Assembly: GCA_041494245.1 (NCBI GenBank)
Contig: JBGQAK010000001.1
Coordinates: 62,001-126,000, forward strand
Source of the DNA: RBG-13-68-16 sp041494245
GTDB taxonomy: Bacteria > Acidobacteriota > Thermoanaerobaculia > Thermoanaerobaculales > Thermoanaerobaculaceae
Direction: 5' to 3'
DNA length: 64,000 nt
A program made the position numbers and the translations under genes. The notes under the pieces are model-generated. The model ran no database searches. It was not told the DNA's origin and saw only the letters and a list, made by a program, of their open reading frames with translations. Shown piece by piece: positions 9,105 to 17,111 of this stretch (position 1 is the stretch's first letter; the number at the start of each line of letters is the position of its first letter).

Positions 9105-9140
9105 AGGGGGGCGCCGGGACGGAGCCCGTCGAGAGCTTGT

Positions 9141-9710
9141 TCAATATCTCACAAGCTTCCGCAGTGCGGCGACCACCTCAGGAGAGAGCTCGCGTCCCTC
9201 CCCCTCCGGCAGGTCACCCAGCGCCAGCGGTCCCACCGCGGTGCGCACGAGGCTGCGCACCTTGAACCCCGCGGCGGCGAACACCCTGCGGATCTCTCGG
9301 TTGCGCCCCTCGTGCAGGACGACCTCCAGGCGCGTGCCCCCGCGCGGCGCCTTCCCGAGCCTCCTCACCTCGGCCGGCCGCGTCGGCCGCCCGTCGATCA
9401 CCAGACCGCCGCGTCGGACACCGTCGAGGTCCTCCTCGCGCGGGAACCCCCGCACCGTGACGAGGTAGGTCTTTCCCACCTCACCGGGATCCATGAGGCG
9501 TTGGGCGAGGCGCGGGTCGTCGCAGAACAGCAGCAGCCCCTCGGAGTCCGTGTCCAGGCGGCCGACCGCGAACCACTCCCGGTAGGGCTCGCTCAGAAGC
9601 TCGAACACCGTGCGCGCCCCGCCCTCCCGCACCCGCGAGACCACGAAACCGCGCGGCTTGTGCAGCGCGAAGATGCGCGGCGAGCCGGCCGGCGCCGCCG
9701 GCTCAGGCAT
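9141..9710 (-). CDS. RsuA/RluE-type pseudouridine synthase, no S4 domain
   Basis: A 189-residue RNA pseudouridine synthase. It has the start motif FALHKPRGFVVSR, the catalytic GRLDTDSEGLLLF (aspartate nucleophile) and the C-terminal signature HEGRNREIRRVFAAAGFKV. There is no N-terminal S4 RNA-binding domain, so the layout matches RluE-like short enzymes. The rRNA target cannot be told from sequence. The ATG at 9710 is preferred for its GGTGG-like upstream site; a GTG nine bases earlier is possible. It overlaps the 3' end of the YiiX-like gene by eight bases, so the two are cotranscribed. Confidence 0.88.
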   Translation of the reverse strand: MPEPAAPAGSPRIFALHKPRGFVVSRVREGGARTVFELLSEPYREWFAVGRLDTDSEGLLLFCDDPRLAQRLMDPGEVGKTYLVTVRGFPREEDLDGVRRGGLVIDGRPTRPAEVRRLGKAPRGGTRLEVVLHEGRNREIRRVFAAAGFKVRSLVRTAVGPLALGDLPEGEGRELSPEVVAALRKLVRY

Positions 9711-11208
9711 GGCGACCACCGCTGATCTCGGCGTGGGCGCGGCGCGCCAGCCTCACCAGCTCCCAGTAGGGGGGCACGTAGCCGTGGTGCCGGCGGAACT
9801 CCTCCGCCAGGGCGAGCACCCTTTCCTTGATCTTCGTATGGGTCTGGATGAACGTTCGGGTCCGCAGCGCCGCGGTTGCCGAGAGCCCCTCGGGGACGGG
9901 CCCCACAAGGCCGAAGACGTTGAGGCAGGAGCTGTAAGCCTTGGCGATGCGTGCAACCGGCAGGAGGGCCCGGTTGTAGGTCAACGTTCCGCCCCGCTCG
10001 GCCCCTTCGAGCATTGCGTCCACGACCGCGTTGTCCACGTGGTCCGCAAAGAGCGCCTCGGGGTTGCGCCACTCGGCCACCACGACGAGCTGCGGGTCGT
10101 ACTCCAGGTCCGAGGGTTCCTGGGTCTCGAAGTGGGTCACCCCGAACTGCGATAGCCAGGAGGCGAGCCCCGGCGACGAAATCCTCGAGAGCTCCATCCA
10201 GAGCGTGATGCCGAGCCGGCCGTACGCCGCGGAGGCCACCTCCGAGCAGAAGAGCTTGCCGTAGTCGGCGAAGTCCATCTCGAAGTCGTAGGGGATGTGG
10301 CGGCTTCGCGCCTCGGCGATCATCGCGGCGGCCGCCCGGTGGGGCAGCATCGGGTCGGCGACCAGCCGGGGAAGGTCGGCCCGCGGGCGCAGCACCATCA
10401 CCCGCAGCTTCACGTCCCTGAGGTAGTCGGGCACCGTCGCGATCGCGACCCCCCTCTCGATGTGCGACTCGACGACCGAGGCGGTCCCGGAGCTCTCGTC
10501 CACGAAGACGAGCGCAACGTGCGAGAAGTTACCCGGGTAGTCGTTCCCCCGGGCGATCAGCGCGGAGGTGGGTGCGCCCCCGCGCGAGACGAGGAGGTCG
10601 CCGCTGTGGATTCTCACGCTAAGGACCTCGGCGGCGGGCGTGACCGAGGGCTCGTCGTCGCCGCGCACCAGCGGCGGCACCGCCGACGCCGGCGCCTGCA
10701 GCATCGCCTCCTCGAGGGCGCCCCTGCCGCCGTAGAGTAGGCGGTAGAGGGCGTCGCGGGTGGCCCGCGAGCGCATGTCCCAGCGCCGCGACTGCCCCTT
10801 CACCGCCGACCTCGCCCTGGTCACCAGCTCGACGTACTCGGGCAGCTTTCCCGGGCAGGCCGCGACCATCGGCCCGAGCTCGAAGGTGAGGCGCTCGATC
10901 TCGTCGAGCAGCGGGCTCGCCGGCTCGAGCGGGGTGGAGGTGGCCGCCAGGAGCTGCCGCCCCTGGTGCAGCATCTCGGCGGTGCGGGCGGCGAGGGTGG
11001 CACACCCGTCCGCATGGACGCGCTGGAAGCTCGCCTCGAGCGCCTCCCAGCGCTCGTCCTGGCGCCACTCGAACGGCCTCCCGGTCGCCGGGTGGGGTGG
11101 GGCGGGCTCACGTGCCGGGATGAGGAGGATGACGAACAGGGAGCCGGCCACGGCCATCGCGCACCCCAGACGGCGCCATCGCGCCGTGCCGGGCCTCTCA
11201 GCGCTCAT
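9703..11208 (-). CDS. YiiX/YebB-like cysteine hydrolase (permuted NlpC/P60, C92 family)
   Basis: A 501-residue membrane-anchored protein with one N-terminal transmembrane helix (LGCAMAVAGSLFVILLIPA). The C-terminal half has the permuted papain-like order of YiiX/YebB enzymes: HSGDLLVSRGG, then NFSHVALVFVD (histidine), VESHIERGVAI (glutamate) and LFCSEVASAAYG (cysteine). The helical N-terminal ~170 residues are not assigned. Family members act on lipids or peptidoglycan-linked peptides in the envelope; the substrate here is unknown. It is divergent from xerC across 76 bases. Confidence 0.82.
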   Translation of the reverse strand: MSAERPGTARWRRLGCAMAVAGSLFVILLIPAREPAPPHPATGRPFEWRQDERWEALEASFQRVHADGCATLAARTAEMLHQGRQLLAATSTPLEPASPLLDEIERLTFELGPMVAACPGKLPEYVELVTRARSAVKGQSRRWDMRSRATRDALYRLLYGGRGALEEAMLQAPASAVPPLVRGDDEPSVTPAAEVLSVRIHSGDLLVSRGGAPTSALIARGNDYPGNFSHVALVFVDESSGTASVVESHIERGVAIATVPDYLRDVKLRVMVLRPRADLPRLVADPMLPHRAAAAMIAEARSRHIPYDFEMDFADYGKLFCSEVASAAYGRLGITLWMELSRISSPGLASWLSQFGVTHFETQEPSDLEYDPQLVVVAEWRNPEALFADHVDNAVVDAMLEGAERGGTLTYNRALLPVARIAKAYSSCLNVFGLVGPVPEGLSATAALRTRTFIQTHTKIKERVLALAEEFRRHHGYVPPYWELVRLARRAHAEISGGRHA

Positions 11209-11272
11209 GCCGGCCTGCCTCGAAACCGATCAACGGTGACACGCCGGCTGCGAGCGTAGCACCGCGGACGCG

Positions 11273-11278
11273 TAGAAT
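11273..11278 (+). promoter_or_regulatory. Candidate -10 box giving a leaderless xerC transcript
   Basis: TAGAAT ends seven bases before the xerC GTG at 11285. With normal spacing, transcription would start on that GTG itself. No Shine-Dalgarno sequence precedes the codon, which fits leaderless initiation. Confidence 0.4.
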
Positions 11279-11284
11279 GCGGTC

Positions 11285-12181
11285 GTGGCCTGGCACCTGG
11301 AGGAGTTCACCGCCTACCTGCGGGACGAGCGCAACCTGTCGCACCACACGGTCCGCGCATACGAGCGCGAGGTGGCGCAGTTTGTCGAGTTCGCGGGGGC
11401 GGAGATGTCGTGCGGGGAGCCGCGCTCGGTCAGCCCCAACGTCGTTCGCGCCTACCTCGCCCACCTCCACAGCCGGAAGCTCGCCAGGGTCTCCGCGCAG
11501 CGGGCGCTCGCCGCGCTGCGCACGTTCTTCCGTTTCCTGGCGCGCGAGGGGGCGGTGGACGCCAACCCCGCCAAGGTGGTCCCCACGCCCCGGGCGCCCA
11601 AGAAGCTCCCCGAGGTGGCCACAGTGTCTCAGCTCGCGGAGCTCCTCGAGGCGCTCCCCGCGACCTCCGCGGGCCGCCGCGACCGGGCGGCGCTCGAGCT
11701 GCTCTACGCGGCGGGGCTGCGAGCCGGCGAGCTGGTGGGGCTCGACCTCGACGACGTCGACCTCACGCGGCGCCTGGCGAGGGTGCGCGGGAAGGGCGGC
11801 AAGGAGCGGATGGTGCCGTTCGGGCGCGAGGCGGAGCGCGCGCTGCGCAGCTACCTCCCCGACCGCGCGGCGTGGCGCTCGCAGCCGAACGCCCCGAGCG
11901 AAGGCGAGCCGGTGTTCGTCAATCAGCGCGGGGGGCGCCTCTCCGACCGCTCGCTGCGCCGCCTTCTGGATGCGGCGGTCCTTCAGGTCGCGCAGGTGCA
12001 CCACCTCCACCCGCACACGCTGCGGCACGCCTTCGCCACGCACCTCCTGGAGGCCGGGATGGACCTGCGGGCGATCCAGGAACTGCTCGGCCACAGCTCG
12101 CTCTCCACCACCCAGCGCTACACTCACCTGGACCTCGCCCACCTGATGGAGACCTACGCCAAAGCCCACCCCAAGGCGTGA
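11285..12181 (+). CDS. xerC: Tyrosine recombinase XerC
   Basis: Site-specific recombinase that resolves chromosome dimers at dif with XerD. The N-terminal SAM-like domain (EEFTAYLRDERNLSHHTVRAYEREV) is followed by the catalytic domain: Arg146 in AAGLRAGELVGL, the KGGKERMVPFG lysine hairpin, HTLRHAFATHLLEAG, and LLGHSSLSTTQRYTHLD with the nucleophile Tyr279. Length (298) is typical for Xer proteins rather than phage integrases. The position between trmFO and hslV is the conserved xerC location. It starts on GTG, apparently without a leader. Confidence 0.94.
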   Translation: MAWHLEEFTAYLRDERNLSHHTVRAYEREVAQFVEFAGAEMSCGEPRSVSPNVVRAYLAHLHSRKLARVSAQRALAALRTFFRFLAREGAVDANPAKVVPTPRAPKKLPEVATVSQLAELLEALPATSAGRRDRAALELLYAAGLRAGELVGLDLDDVDLTRRLARVRGKGGKERMVPFGREAERALRSYLPDRAAWRSQPNAPSEGEPVFVNQRGGRLSDRSLRRLLDAAVLQVAQVHHLHPHTLRHAFATHLLEAGMDLRAIQELLGHSSLSTTQRYTHLDLAHLMETYAKAHPKA

Positions 12182-12206
12182 GAGCCTGCGGCGCCGCTAC
12201 CCCAGC

Positions 12207-13088
12207 TCAGCCCGAAAAGAGCAGCGCCACCCCGGCGACAGTGACAGCGGTGCCGAGGAGCGCCCGTGCGGTCGGCCGGTAGCGCTCCGCGACCATGAGG
12301 ATCGGAATCACCAGCACCGGGGTGGTGGCCATGATGGTGGCAGCCACCCCGACGTCGGTGAGACGGGCCGCCACCAAGGAGAGCCAGACGCCGAGAAACG
12401 GGCCGAAGAACGCGCCTCCGAGGATGGGCACACCGGCCTGACGCACCGCTCCCGCCAGCTCAAGATCGCGCGCCCTGCCGGTCACCGCGGTCAGGAGCCA
12501 GATCAGGGCGGTGGCGGCACTCATGCGCACCCAGGTCGCGGGAAGCGCCGCCACCTGGCCCGCCATTCCGACCTTGGCGAGCACGAGGCCAAGCCCCTGG
12601 CAGACCGCGGCCAGCGTGGCCAGCGCCACGCCGACCGTTTCGTGCGAGCCGTAGAGCTCGCCCGGTCGCCGCTCGCTGACGACCCAGGCTACGCCCGTGA
12701 GCGTGATCGAAATACCGAGGAGCGCTAGGCGGCCGGGGCGCTCGCCCAGGGCCAGGAACCCCGCCAGGGAGGCCGAGATCGGGGCGAGCGACATGATCAG
12801 GAACGCCAGACGGGGTCCGATGCGGCGCATCGCCTCGAAGAGCGCGAGGTCTCCGATGACGAGGCCCACCACGCCGCTGGCGGCCAGCCAGGCGGCGCGC
12901 CGGCCGTCGAGAGCCGCGAACGAGCCGCCGGAGGCTGCCAGGGCGAGCGAGAGTAGAACCAGCGCCACCGGCAGGCGCAGCAGGTTGACCCGCAACGCCC
13001 CGACGCGGCGCGCGGCCTCGGCAAAGAAGAGACCGGTGAACGACCAGCACGTGGCCGTTCCCAGGGCGGCGAGCTCTCCGGCAGGCAT
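12207..13088 (-). CDS. EamA/DMT-family transporter
   Basis: A 293-residue integral membrane protein with ten predicted helices arranged as two EamA repeats. The first covers about residues 1-135 (ending in GISITLTGVAWVVS), the second 150-293 (ending in LLGTAVTVAGVALLFSG). Family members export amino acids or other small metabolites; the substrate is unknown. An open frame extends 31 codons upstream but lacks membrane character, so the ATG at 13088 is used. It interrupts the xerC-hslV block on the opposite strand. Confidence 0.88.
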   Translation of the reverse strand: MPAGELAALGTATCWSFTGLFFAEAARRVGALRVNLLRLPVALVLLSLALAASGGSFAALDGRRAAWLAASGVVGLVIGDLALFEAMRRIGPRLAFLIMSLAPISASLAGFLALGERPGRLALLGISITLTGVAWVVSERRPGELYGSHETVGVALATLAAVCQGLGLVLAKVGMAGQVAALPATWVRMSAATALIWLLTAVTGRARDLELAGAVRQAGVPILGGAFFGPFLGVWLSLVAARLTDVGVAATIMATTPVLVIPILMVAERYRPTARALLGTAVTVAGVALLFSG

Positions 13089-13257
13089 GTGTCCCGGCCC
13101 GTGGCCGGAAGCGCAAGGATACGATGTCCTGTCGCGGCCGTCGTCGGCCCGCGTCCACCCTGCCGGCCTGCGCTCGGCCACGCTCGGGTCTTCCGGAGAG
13201 CCGCCGTTCTCCTTTGGTGCTCGGGCCCCGGGCCCCGATACCCGAGCCCCGGTCTTT

Positions 13258-13266
13258 TGCTACGCT
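13258..13266 (+). promoter_or_regulatory. Candidate extended -10 promoter for hslVU
   Basis: TGCTACGCT matches TGn plus TAnnnT. The start point would fall at about 13273, at the GGAGG ribosome-binding site (13273-13277) of hslV. No good -35 hexamer is visible. Confidence 0.35.
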
Positions 13267-13283
13267 GCGTGCGGAGGTGTTTG

Positions 13284-13820
13284 ATGGAGGCCTGGCACCA
13301 CACCACGATCTGCGCCGTGCGCCGCGGCGGCGTCACGGGGATGGCGTGCGACGGTCAGGTGACCCTGGGGAACACGATCCTCAAGCACGGGGCCTCCAAG
13401 CTGCGGCGCCTGGGGGGCGGACGAGTGCTGGCGGGGTTCGCGGGCTCGGTGGCGGACGCGCTCGCGCTCTTCACCCGCTTCGAGACCAAGTTCGAGGAGT
13501 TTGCGGGAAACCTCGAGCGGGCGGCCGTGGAGCTGGCGCGCGAGTGGCGCACCGACCGCGCCCTGCGCCACCTGGAGGCGATGATGATCGTGGCCGACCG
13601 CGACCACCTCTTGCTGCTCTCGGGCTCGGGTGAGGTGGTGGTGCCGGACGACGGGGTCCTGGCGATCGGGTCCGGGGGGCCGGTGGCGCTGGCCGCCGCC
13701 CGTGCGCTCGTCGCGCACACCGAGCTTGCCGCGGCCGACGTGGCGCGGGAGGCGCTGCGCATCGCCTCCGAAATCGATCTCTACACCAACGACCACATCA
13801 CCGTGGAGGTGGTGCCGTGA
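13284..13820 (+). CDS. hslV: ATP-dependent protease subunit HslV
   Basis: Peptidase component of the HslUV (ClpQY) proteasome-like complex. After a six-residue propeptide (MEAWHH) comes the mature N-terminal nucleophile Thr7 in TTICAVRRGGVTGMACDGQ, then GNTILKHGASKLRRL and LAGFAGSVADALALF. The C terminus ends EIDLYTNDHITVEVVP. Length, 178, is normal. The ATG at 13284 has a GGAGG site seven bases before. The stop overlaps the hslU GTG start in a shared GTGA, so both subunits are translationally coupled. Confidence 0.96.
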   Translation: MEAWHHTTICAVRRGGVTGMACDGQVTLGNTILKHGASKLRRLGGGRVLAGFAGSVADALALFTRFETKFEEFAGNLERAAVELAREWRTDRALRHLEAMMIVADRDHLLLLSGSGEVVVPDDGVLAIGSGGPVALAAARALVAHTELAAADVAREALRIASEIDLYTNDHITVEVVP

Positions 13821-15133
13821 AGGGTCCGGTCTACACCCCGCGGGAGATCGTCGCCGAGCTGGACCGCTACATCATCGGGCAAGCGGCCGCCAAGCGTGCA
13901 GTGGCCGTGGCACTGCGCAACCGGTGGCGTCGGCGGCAGCTCCCCGAGGAGCTGCGACGCGAGGTGATGCCGGCCAACATCATCCTCATCGGGCCGACCG
14001 GCGTGGGGAAGACCGAGATCGCCAGGCGCCTGGCGCGCCTGGCCAACGCGCCATTCGTGAAGGTGGAGGCCTCCAAGTTCACCGAGGTCGGGTACGTGGG
14101 GCGCGACGTGGACTCGATCGTGCGGGATCTGGTGGAAGCCGCCGTCGCAACCGTCCGCGAGGAGCGCGCGGTGAGCGTGCGGGTGCCCGCCCAGCGCGCC
14201 GCCGAGGAGCGCCTGGTGGACCTGCTGCTGCCCGCCTCCGCCTCAGGCGATCAGGAGGAGTCGCGCCGCGCCCTCCGCCGGTTGCTGCGCGAGGGCTCCC
14301 TGGAGGAGCGCGAGCTCGAGATGGAGGTGGCGCAGACCCGGACGCCGGTCCTCAACCTGTTCGGGGGCCAGGGCATGGAGAGCCTGGAGATGAACCTGCG
14401 CGACGCCCTCGGCGGGATGTTCACAAGGCGGGAGCGCCGGAGGGTGAGCGTGAGGGAGGCGCGCAAGCTGCTCGAGACGGAGGAGGTCGAGCGGCTGGTG
14501 GACCGCGAGACGGTCGAACGGGAGGCGGTGGAGCGCGCCCAGGGGAGCGGGATCGTGTTCCTGGACGAGATCGACAAGATCGCCTCGCGGGGCGCGGTGA
14601 CCACGGGACCCGACGTCTCGCGCGAAGGGGTGCAGCGCGACCTCCTGCCCCTTGTGGAGGGGACGACGGTCAACACCCGCTACGGCCCGCTCACCACCGA
14701 CCACGTGCTGTTCATCGCGGCGGGCGCCTTCCACGTGGCCAAGCCCTCGGACCTCATCCCGGAGATGCAGGGGCGCTTCCCGGTGCGGGTGCAGCTCGAT
14801 CCGCTCTCGGAGGCCGACCTGGTGCGCATCCTCACCGAGCCCGAGCACGCCTTCCTCAAGCAGCACCAGGCGCTGCTGGGCGCCGAAGGGGTGGAACTCG
14901 AGGTCACCCCCGAGGCGGTCGCGGAACTCGCGCGGGTTGCGGCTGAACTCAACCGCAGCGGCGAGAACATCGGGGCCCGCCGCCTCACCACGGTGCTGGA
15001 GCGCGTCCTCGAGGAGATCTCGTTCACCGCCCCCGAGCACCGCGGCAGCCACGTGGTGGTGGACCCCGAGAAGGTGCGGCAGGCGCTGGCGCCGCTGCTC
15101 GGCCGCGAGGACCTCGCCCGCTACGTGCTCTAG
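13817..15133 (+). CDS. hslU: ATP-dependent protease ATPase subunit HslU
   Basis: AAA+ unfoldase that feeds substrates into HslV. Near the N terminus is PREIVAELDRYIIGQAAAKR. The Walker A motif GPTGVGKTE is at about residues 59-67, followed by FVKVEASKFTEVGYVGRDVD, and Walker B is GIVFLDEIDKIAS. The intermediate (I) domain is shorter than in E. coli but present around residues 115-230. The protein ends in LARYVL, the type of C-terminal tail that docks in HslV. It starts with a GTG overlapping the hslV stop. Confidence 0.96.
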   Translation: MKGPVYTPREIVAELDRYIIGQAAAKRAVAVALRNRWRRRQLPEELRREVMPANIILIGPTGVGKTEIARRLARLANAPFVKVEASKFTEVGYVGRDVDSIVRDLVEAAVATVREERAVSVRVPAQRAAEERLVDLLLPASASGDQEESRRALRRLLREGSLEERELEMEVAQTRTPVLNLFGGQGMESLEMNLRDALGGMFTRRERRRVSVREARKLLETEEVERLVDRETVEREAVERAQGSGIVFLDEIDKIASRGAVTTGPDVSREGVQRDLLPLVEGTTVNTRYGPLTTDHVLFIAAGAFHVAKPSDLIPEMQGRFPVRVQLDPLSEADLVRILTEPEHAFLKQHQALLGAEGVELEVTPEAVAELARVAAELNRSGENIGARRLTTVLERVLEEISFTAPEHRGSHVVVDPEKVRQALAPLLGREDLARYVL

Positions 15134-15155
15134 TGGAAAGCAAGCTTAAGGCTAG

Positions 15156-15186
15156 AGGCTTCAGGCTCCAGTCGTACCTGAAGCCT
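15156..15186. repeat. Perfect 10-bp inverted repeat after hslU
   Basis: AGGCTTCAGG (15156-15165) and CCTGAAGCCT (15177-15186) form a 10-base stem with an 11-base loop. There is no clean U-tract behind it. It could be a weak terminator after hslU or a small dispersed palindrome. Confidence 0.55.
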
Positions 15187-15200
15187 GAGGCCGTCCTCTT

Positions 15201-15209
15201 TGCTAGAGT
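15201..15209 (+). promoter_or_regulatory. Candidate extended -10 giving a leaderless transcript
   Basis: TGCTAGAGT repeats the sequence found before topA. Its TAGAGT ends at 15209, placing the transcription start exactly at the GTG start codon (15216) of the FN3 lipoprotein. No ribosome-binding site lies in between. Confidence 0.45.
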
Positions 15210-15215
15210 GATCGC

Positions 15216-16259
15216 GTGACGCGCAGGCCGACGCTGCTCGTGCTCATGGCCGCGGCGCTGCTGGCCGGCTGCGGGCGCAAGCTCCCGCCGCTGCCCCCGA
15301 TCATCGAAGTGCCGGAGACCACCACGGACCTGTGGGTGTACCAGGACGCCAACGAGGTGGTGCTCACCTGGTCGTACCCGCAGCTTACCCGCGGCGGACA
15401 GCAACTCACCGACCTGGCCCGGGTCGAGGTGTGGCGACTCGAGGTCCCGCCGGGCCAGGAGCAGGTCGGGGCCGGTCCCGCGGCCGAGGACCTGCGGCGC
15501 CAGCTCATGCTCGGCCGAGGCAAGCTCGCCGGGCGGCTGGAGGGCGAGGCGTTCCAGGACGCCACCCGCGGCAGCAAGCTCACCTTCCGTGACCGCCTTC
15601 CCGAGTTGTCGCCGGGCGGCACGCCACCGTTCTTCTGGTACGCGGTGCGCTCGCGGCGCAAGGACGGCACACCATCGGCGCTCTCGAACATCGCGAGCTG
15701 GCAGCCCAAGCCGGTGCCCGCCACGCCGACCGGGTTTGTCGCCAAGCCGCAGGCGGACGGGATCGCGCTCTGCTGGGACGCGGTGCCCGGTGCCACGTAC
15801 GTCGTGGAGCGACAGGCTGCCAAGGCCGCCCCGTGGGAGATCGCCTCCAAGGTCGGCCTCGAGGTGCCGAGCTTCCTGGACACCACCGCCCAGCAGGGCC
15901 AGAGCTGGAGCTACCGCGTTCGCTCGTTGGTCAGCTCGACGGTGAGCCCCGCCACTCCGGAGATCGAGGTTCCCTACCCGGACATCTACCCCCCGGCGCC
16001 GGTGACCGGCTTCATCTGCCTCCCCGAGCCCGGGCTGGTGCGGCTGCGCTGGGAACCCCCGCCGGAGTCCCAGGTGACGTACAAGGTCTTCCGCCGCCAG
16101 GGCGAGGAGCAGTGGGAACACCTGGAGGAGGCGTTTGTGGGGACCGAGTACACCGATGCCTCGCCGCCTTCGGCCGAGGTGGAGTACGCGGTCAAGGTGG
16201 TGGATGCCGCGGGCAACCAGTCCACGGCTGTCTACTGCAAGGTCCGGACGGGTACGTGA
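15216..16259 (+). CDS. Fibronectin type III lipoprotein upstream of dapF
   Basis: A 347-residue lipoprotein with cysteine 19 in LLAGCGRKLPPLPP. The stretch right after the cysteine resembles the short LptM/YifL-type motif (CGxKGPxxxP) often found in lipoproteins beside lysA or dapF. The body contains about three FN3-like beta domains, with repeated phrases such as EVVLTWSYPQL, GIALCWDAVPGATYVVER and LVRLRWEPPPESQVTYKVF. It should be periplasmic and work in binding rather than catalysis. Its TGA overlaps the dapF start in GTGA. Confidence 0.78.
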   Translation: MTRRPTLLVLMAAALLAGCGRKLPPLPPIIEVPETTTDLWVYQDANEVVLTWSYPQLTRGGQQLTDLARVEVWRLEVPPGQEQVGAGPAAEDLRRQLMLGRGKLAGRLEGEAFQDATRGSKLTFRDRLPELSPGGTPPFFWYAVRSRRKDGTPSALSNIASWQPKPVPATPTGFVAKPQADGIALCWDAVPGATYVVERQAAKAAPWEIASKVGLEVPSFLDTTAQQGQSWSYRVRSLVSSTVSPATPEIEVPYPDIYPPAPVTGFICLPEPGLVRLRWEPPPESQVTYKVFRRQGEEQWEHLEEAFVGTEYTDASPPSAEVEYAVKVVDAAGNQSTAVYCKVRTGT

Positions 16260-17068
16260 ACTTCGCCAAAATGCACGGTGCGGGCAACGACTTCCTGCTC
16301 TTCGACGGGCGGGCCGACCGTTCCCTCGCGGCGGCCCTGCCGCCCCTCGTCCCCCGCCTGTGCCACCGGCGCTTCGGCCTTGGCGCCGACGGCGTTCTGC
16401 TGCTGCTCCCCGAGGGCAACGCCACGGCCACGGTCGTCTACTGGAACGCGGACGGCTCCGGGGCCGCGTTCTGCGCCAACGGCACGCGCTGCGCCGCGCG
16501 CTTCGCGTCCGAGCGCTGGGAGTGGCGGACGATGGTGCTGCGCACCGGCTACGCCGAGGTCCCGGCCGAGGTGGCGGGCGAGCGCGTGACGCTGCGCCTT
16601 CCCGCGCCGACCGGTGTGCGCCCCTGGCTGGAACTTTCTGCCGCGGGTGGCGCGGTGAGGGCGCGGTTCATGCTCGTTGGGGTCCCGCAGCTCGTCGTGC
16701 GGGTCCAGTGGCCTGACTTCTGGCGGCGCCCGCTGGAGCCGCTCGCCCCCGCGCTGCGCGCCCACGCCCAGCTGGGCGAGGGCGGGGCCAACGTCAACTT
16801 CCTGCAGGTGGGCGACGGCGAGCTGGCAGTGCGCTCCTGGGAGCGCGGGGTGGAGGGCGAGACCCTCTCCTGCGGCTCCGGTGACGTGGCCGCCGCCGTG
16901 GTGGCGCTCGCCGAAGGGTGGGCGAGCGCCCCGGCTCCCGTGCGGACCGCCTCGGGGCGGGTCCTCGTGGTCGAGCCCGAGGGCGCGCCGCCCTCCTGCC
17001 CCGTGCGCCTCTCCGGCCCCGCGGAGTGGGTGGCCGAAGGGGCCGTCCACCCTGAGCTGCTGCGCTGA
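16256..17068 (+). CDS. dapF: Diaminopimelate epimerase
   Basis: Converts LL- to meso-diaminopimelate for lysine and peptidoglycan. The 270-residue protein starts NFAKMHGAGNDFLLFDG. The first catalytic cysteine is in WNADGSGAAFCANGTRCAAR; most family members have CGNG there, so Ala replaces Gly next to the cysteine. The second cysteine is in VEGETLSCGSGDVAAA, close to the usual GET-ACGTG. Both halves of the pseudo-dimeric fold are present. It starts on a GTG overlapping the lipoprotein stop, so translation is coupled. The mpl gene in this window also implies meso-DAP peptidoglycan. Confidence 0.9.
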   Translation: MNFAKMHGAGNDFLLFDGRADRSLAAALPPLVPRLCHRRFGLGADGVLLLLPEGNATATVVYWNADGSGAAFCANGTRCAARFASERWEWRTMVLRTGYAEVPAEVAGERVTLRLPAPTGVRPWLELSAAGGAVRARFMLVGVPQLVVRVQWPDFWRRPLEPLAPALRAHAQLGEGGANVNFLQVGDGELAVRSWERGVEGETLSCGSGDVAAAVVALAEGWASAPAPVRTASGRVLVVEPEGAPPSCPVRLSGPAEWVAEGAVHPELLR

Positions 17069-17111
17069 GAGCTGGGCGGCTGTACACGAAACGGGGCTCT
17101 CGCGTGCTCCT

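Noticed and set aside
11285..12181. XerC as a phage or island integrase
   Set aside because: The length, the motifs and the conserved place between trmFO and hslVU indicate the chromosomal recombinase; no attachment site or mobile genes surround it.
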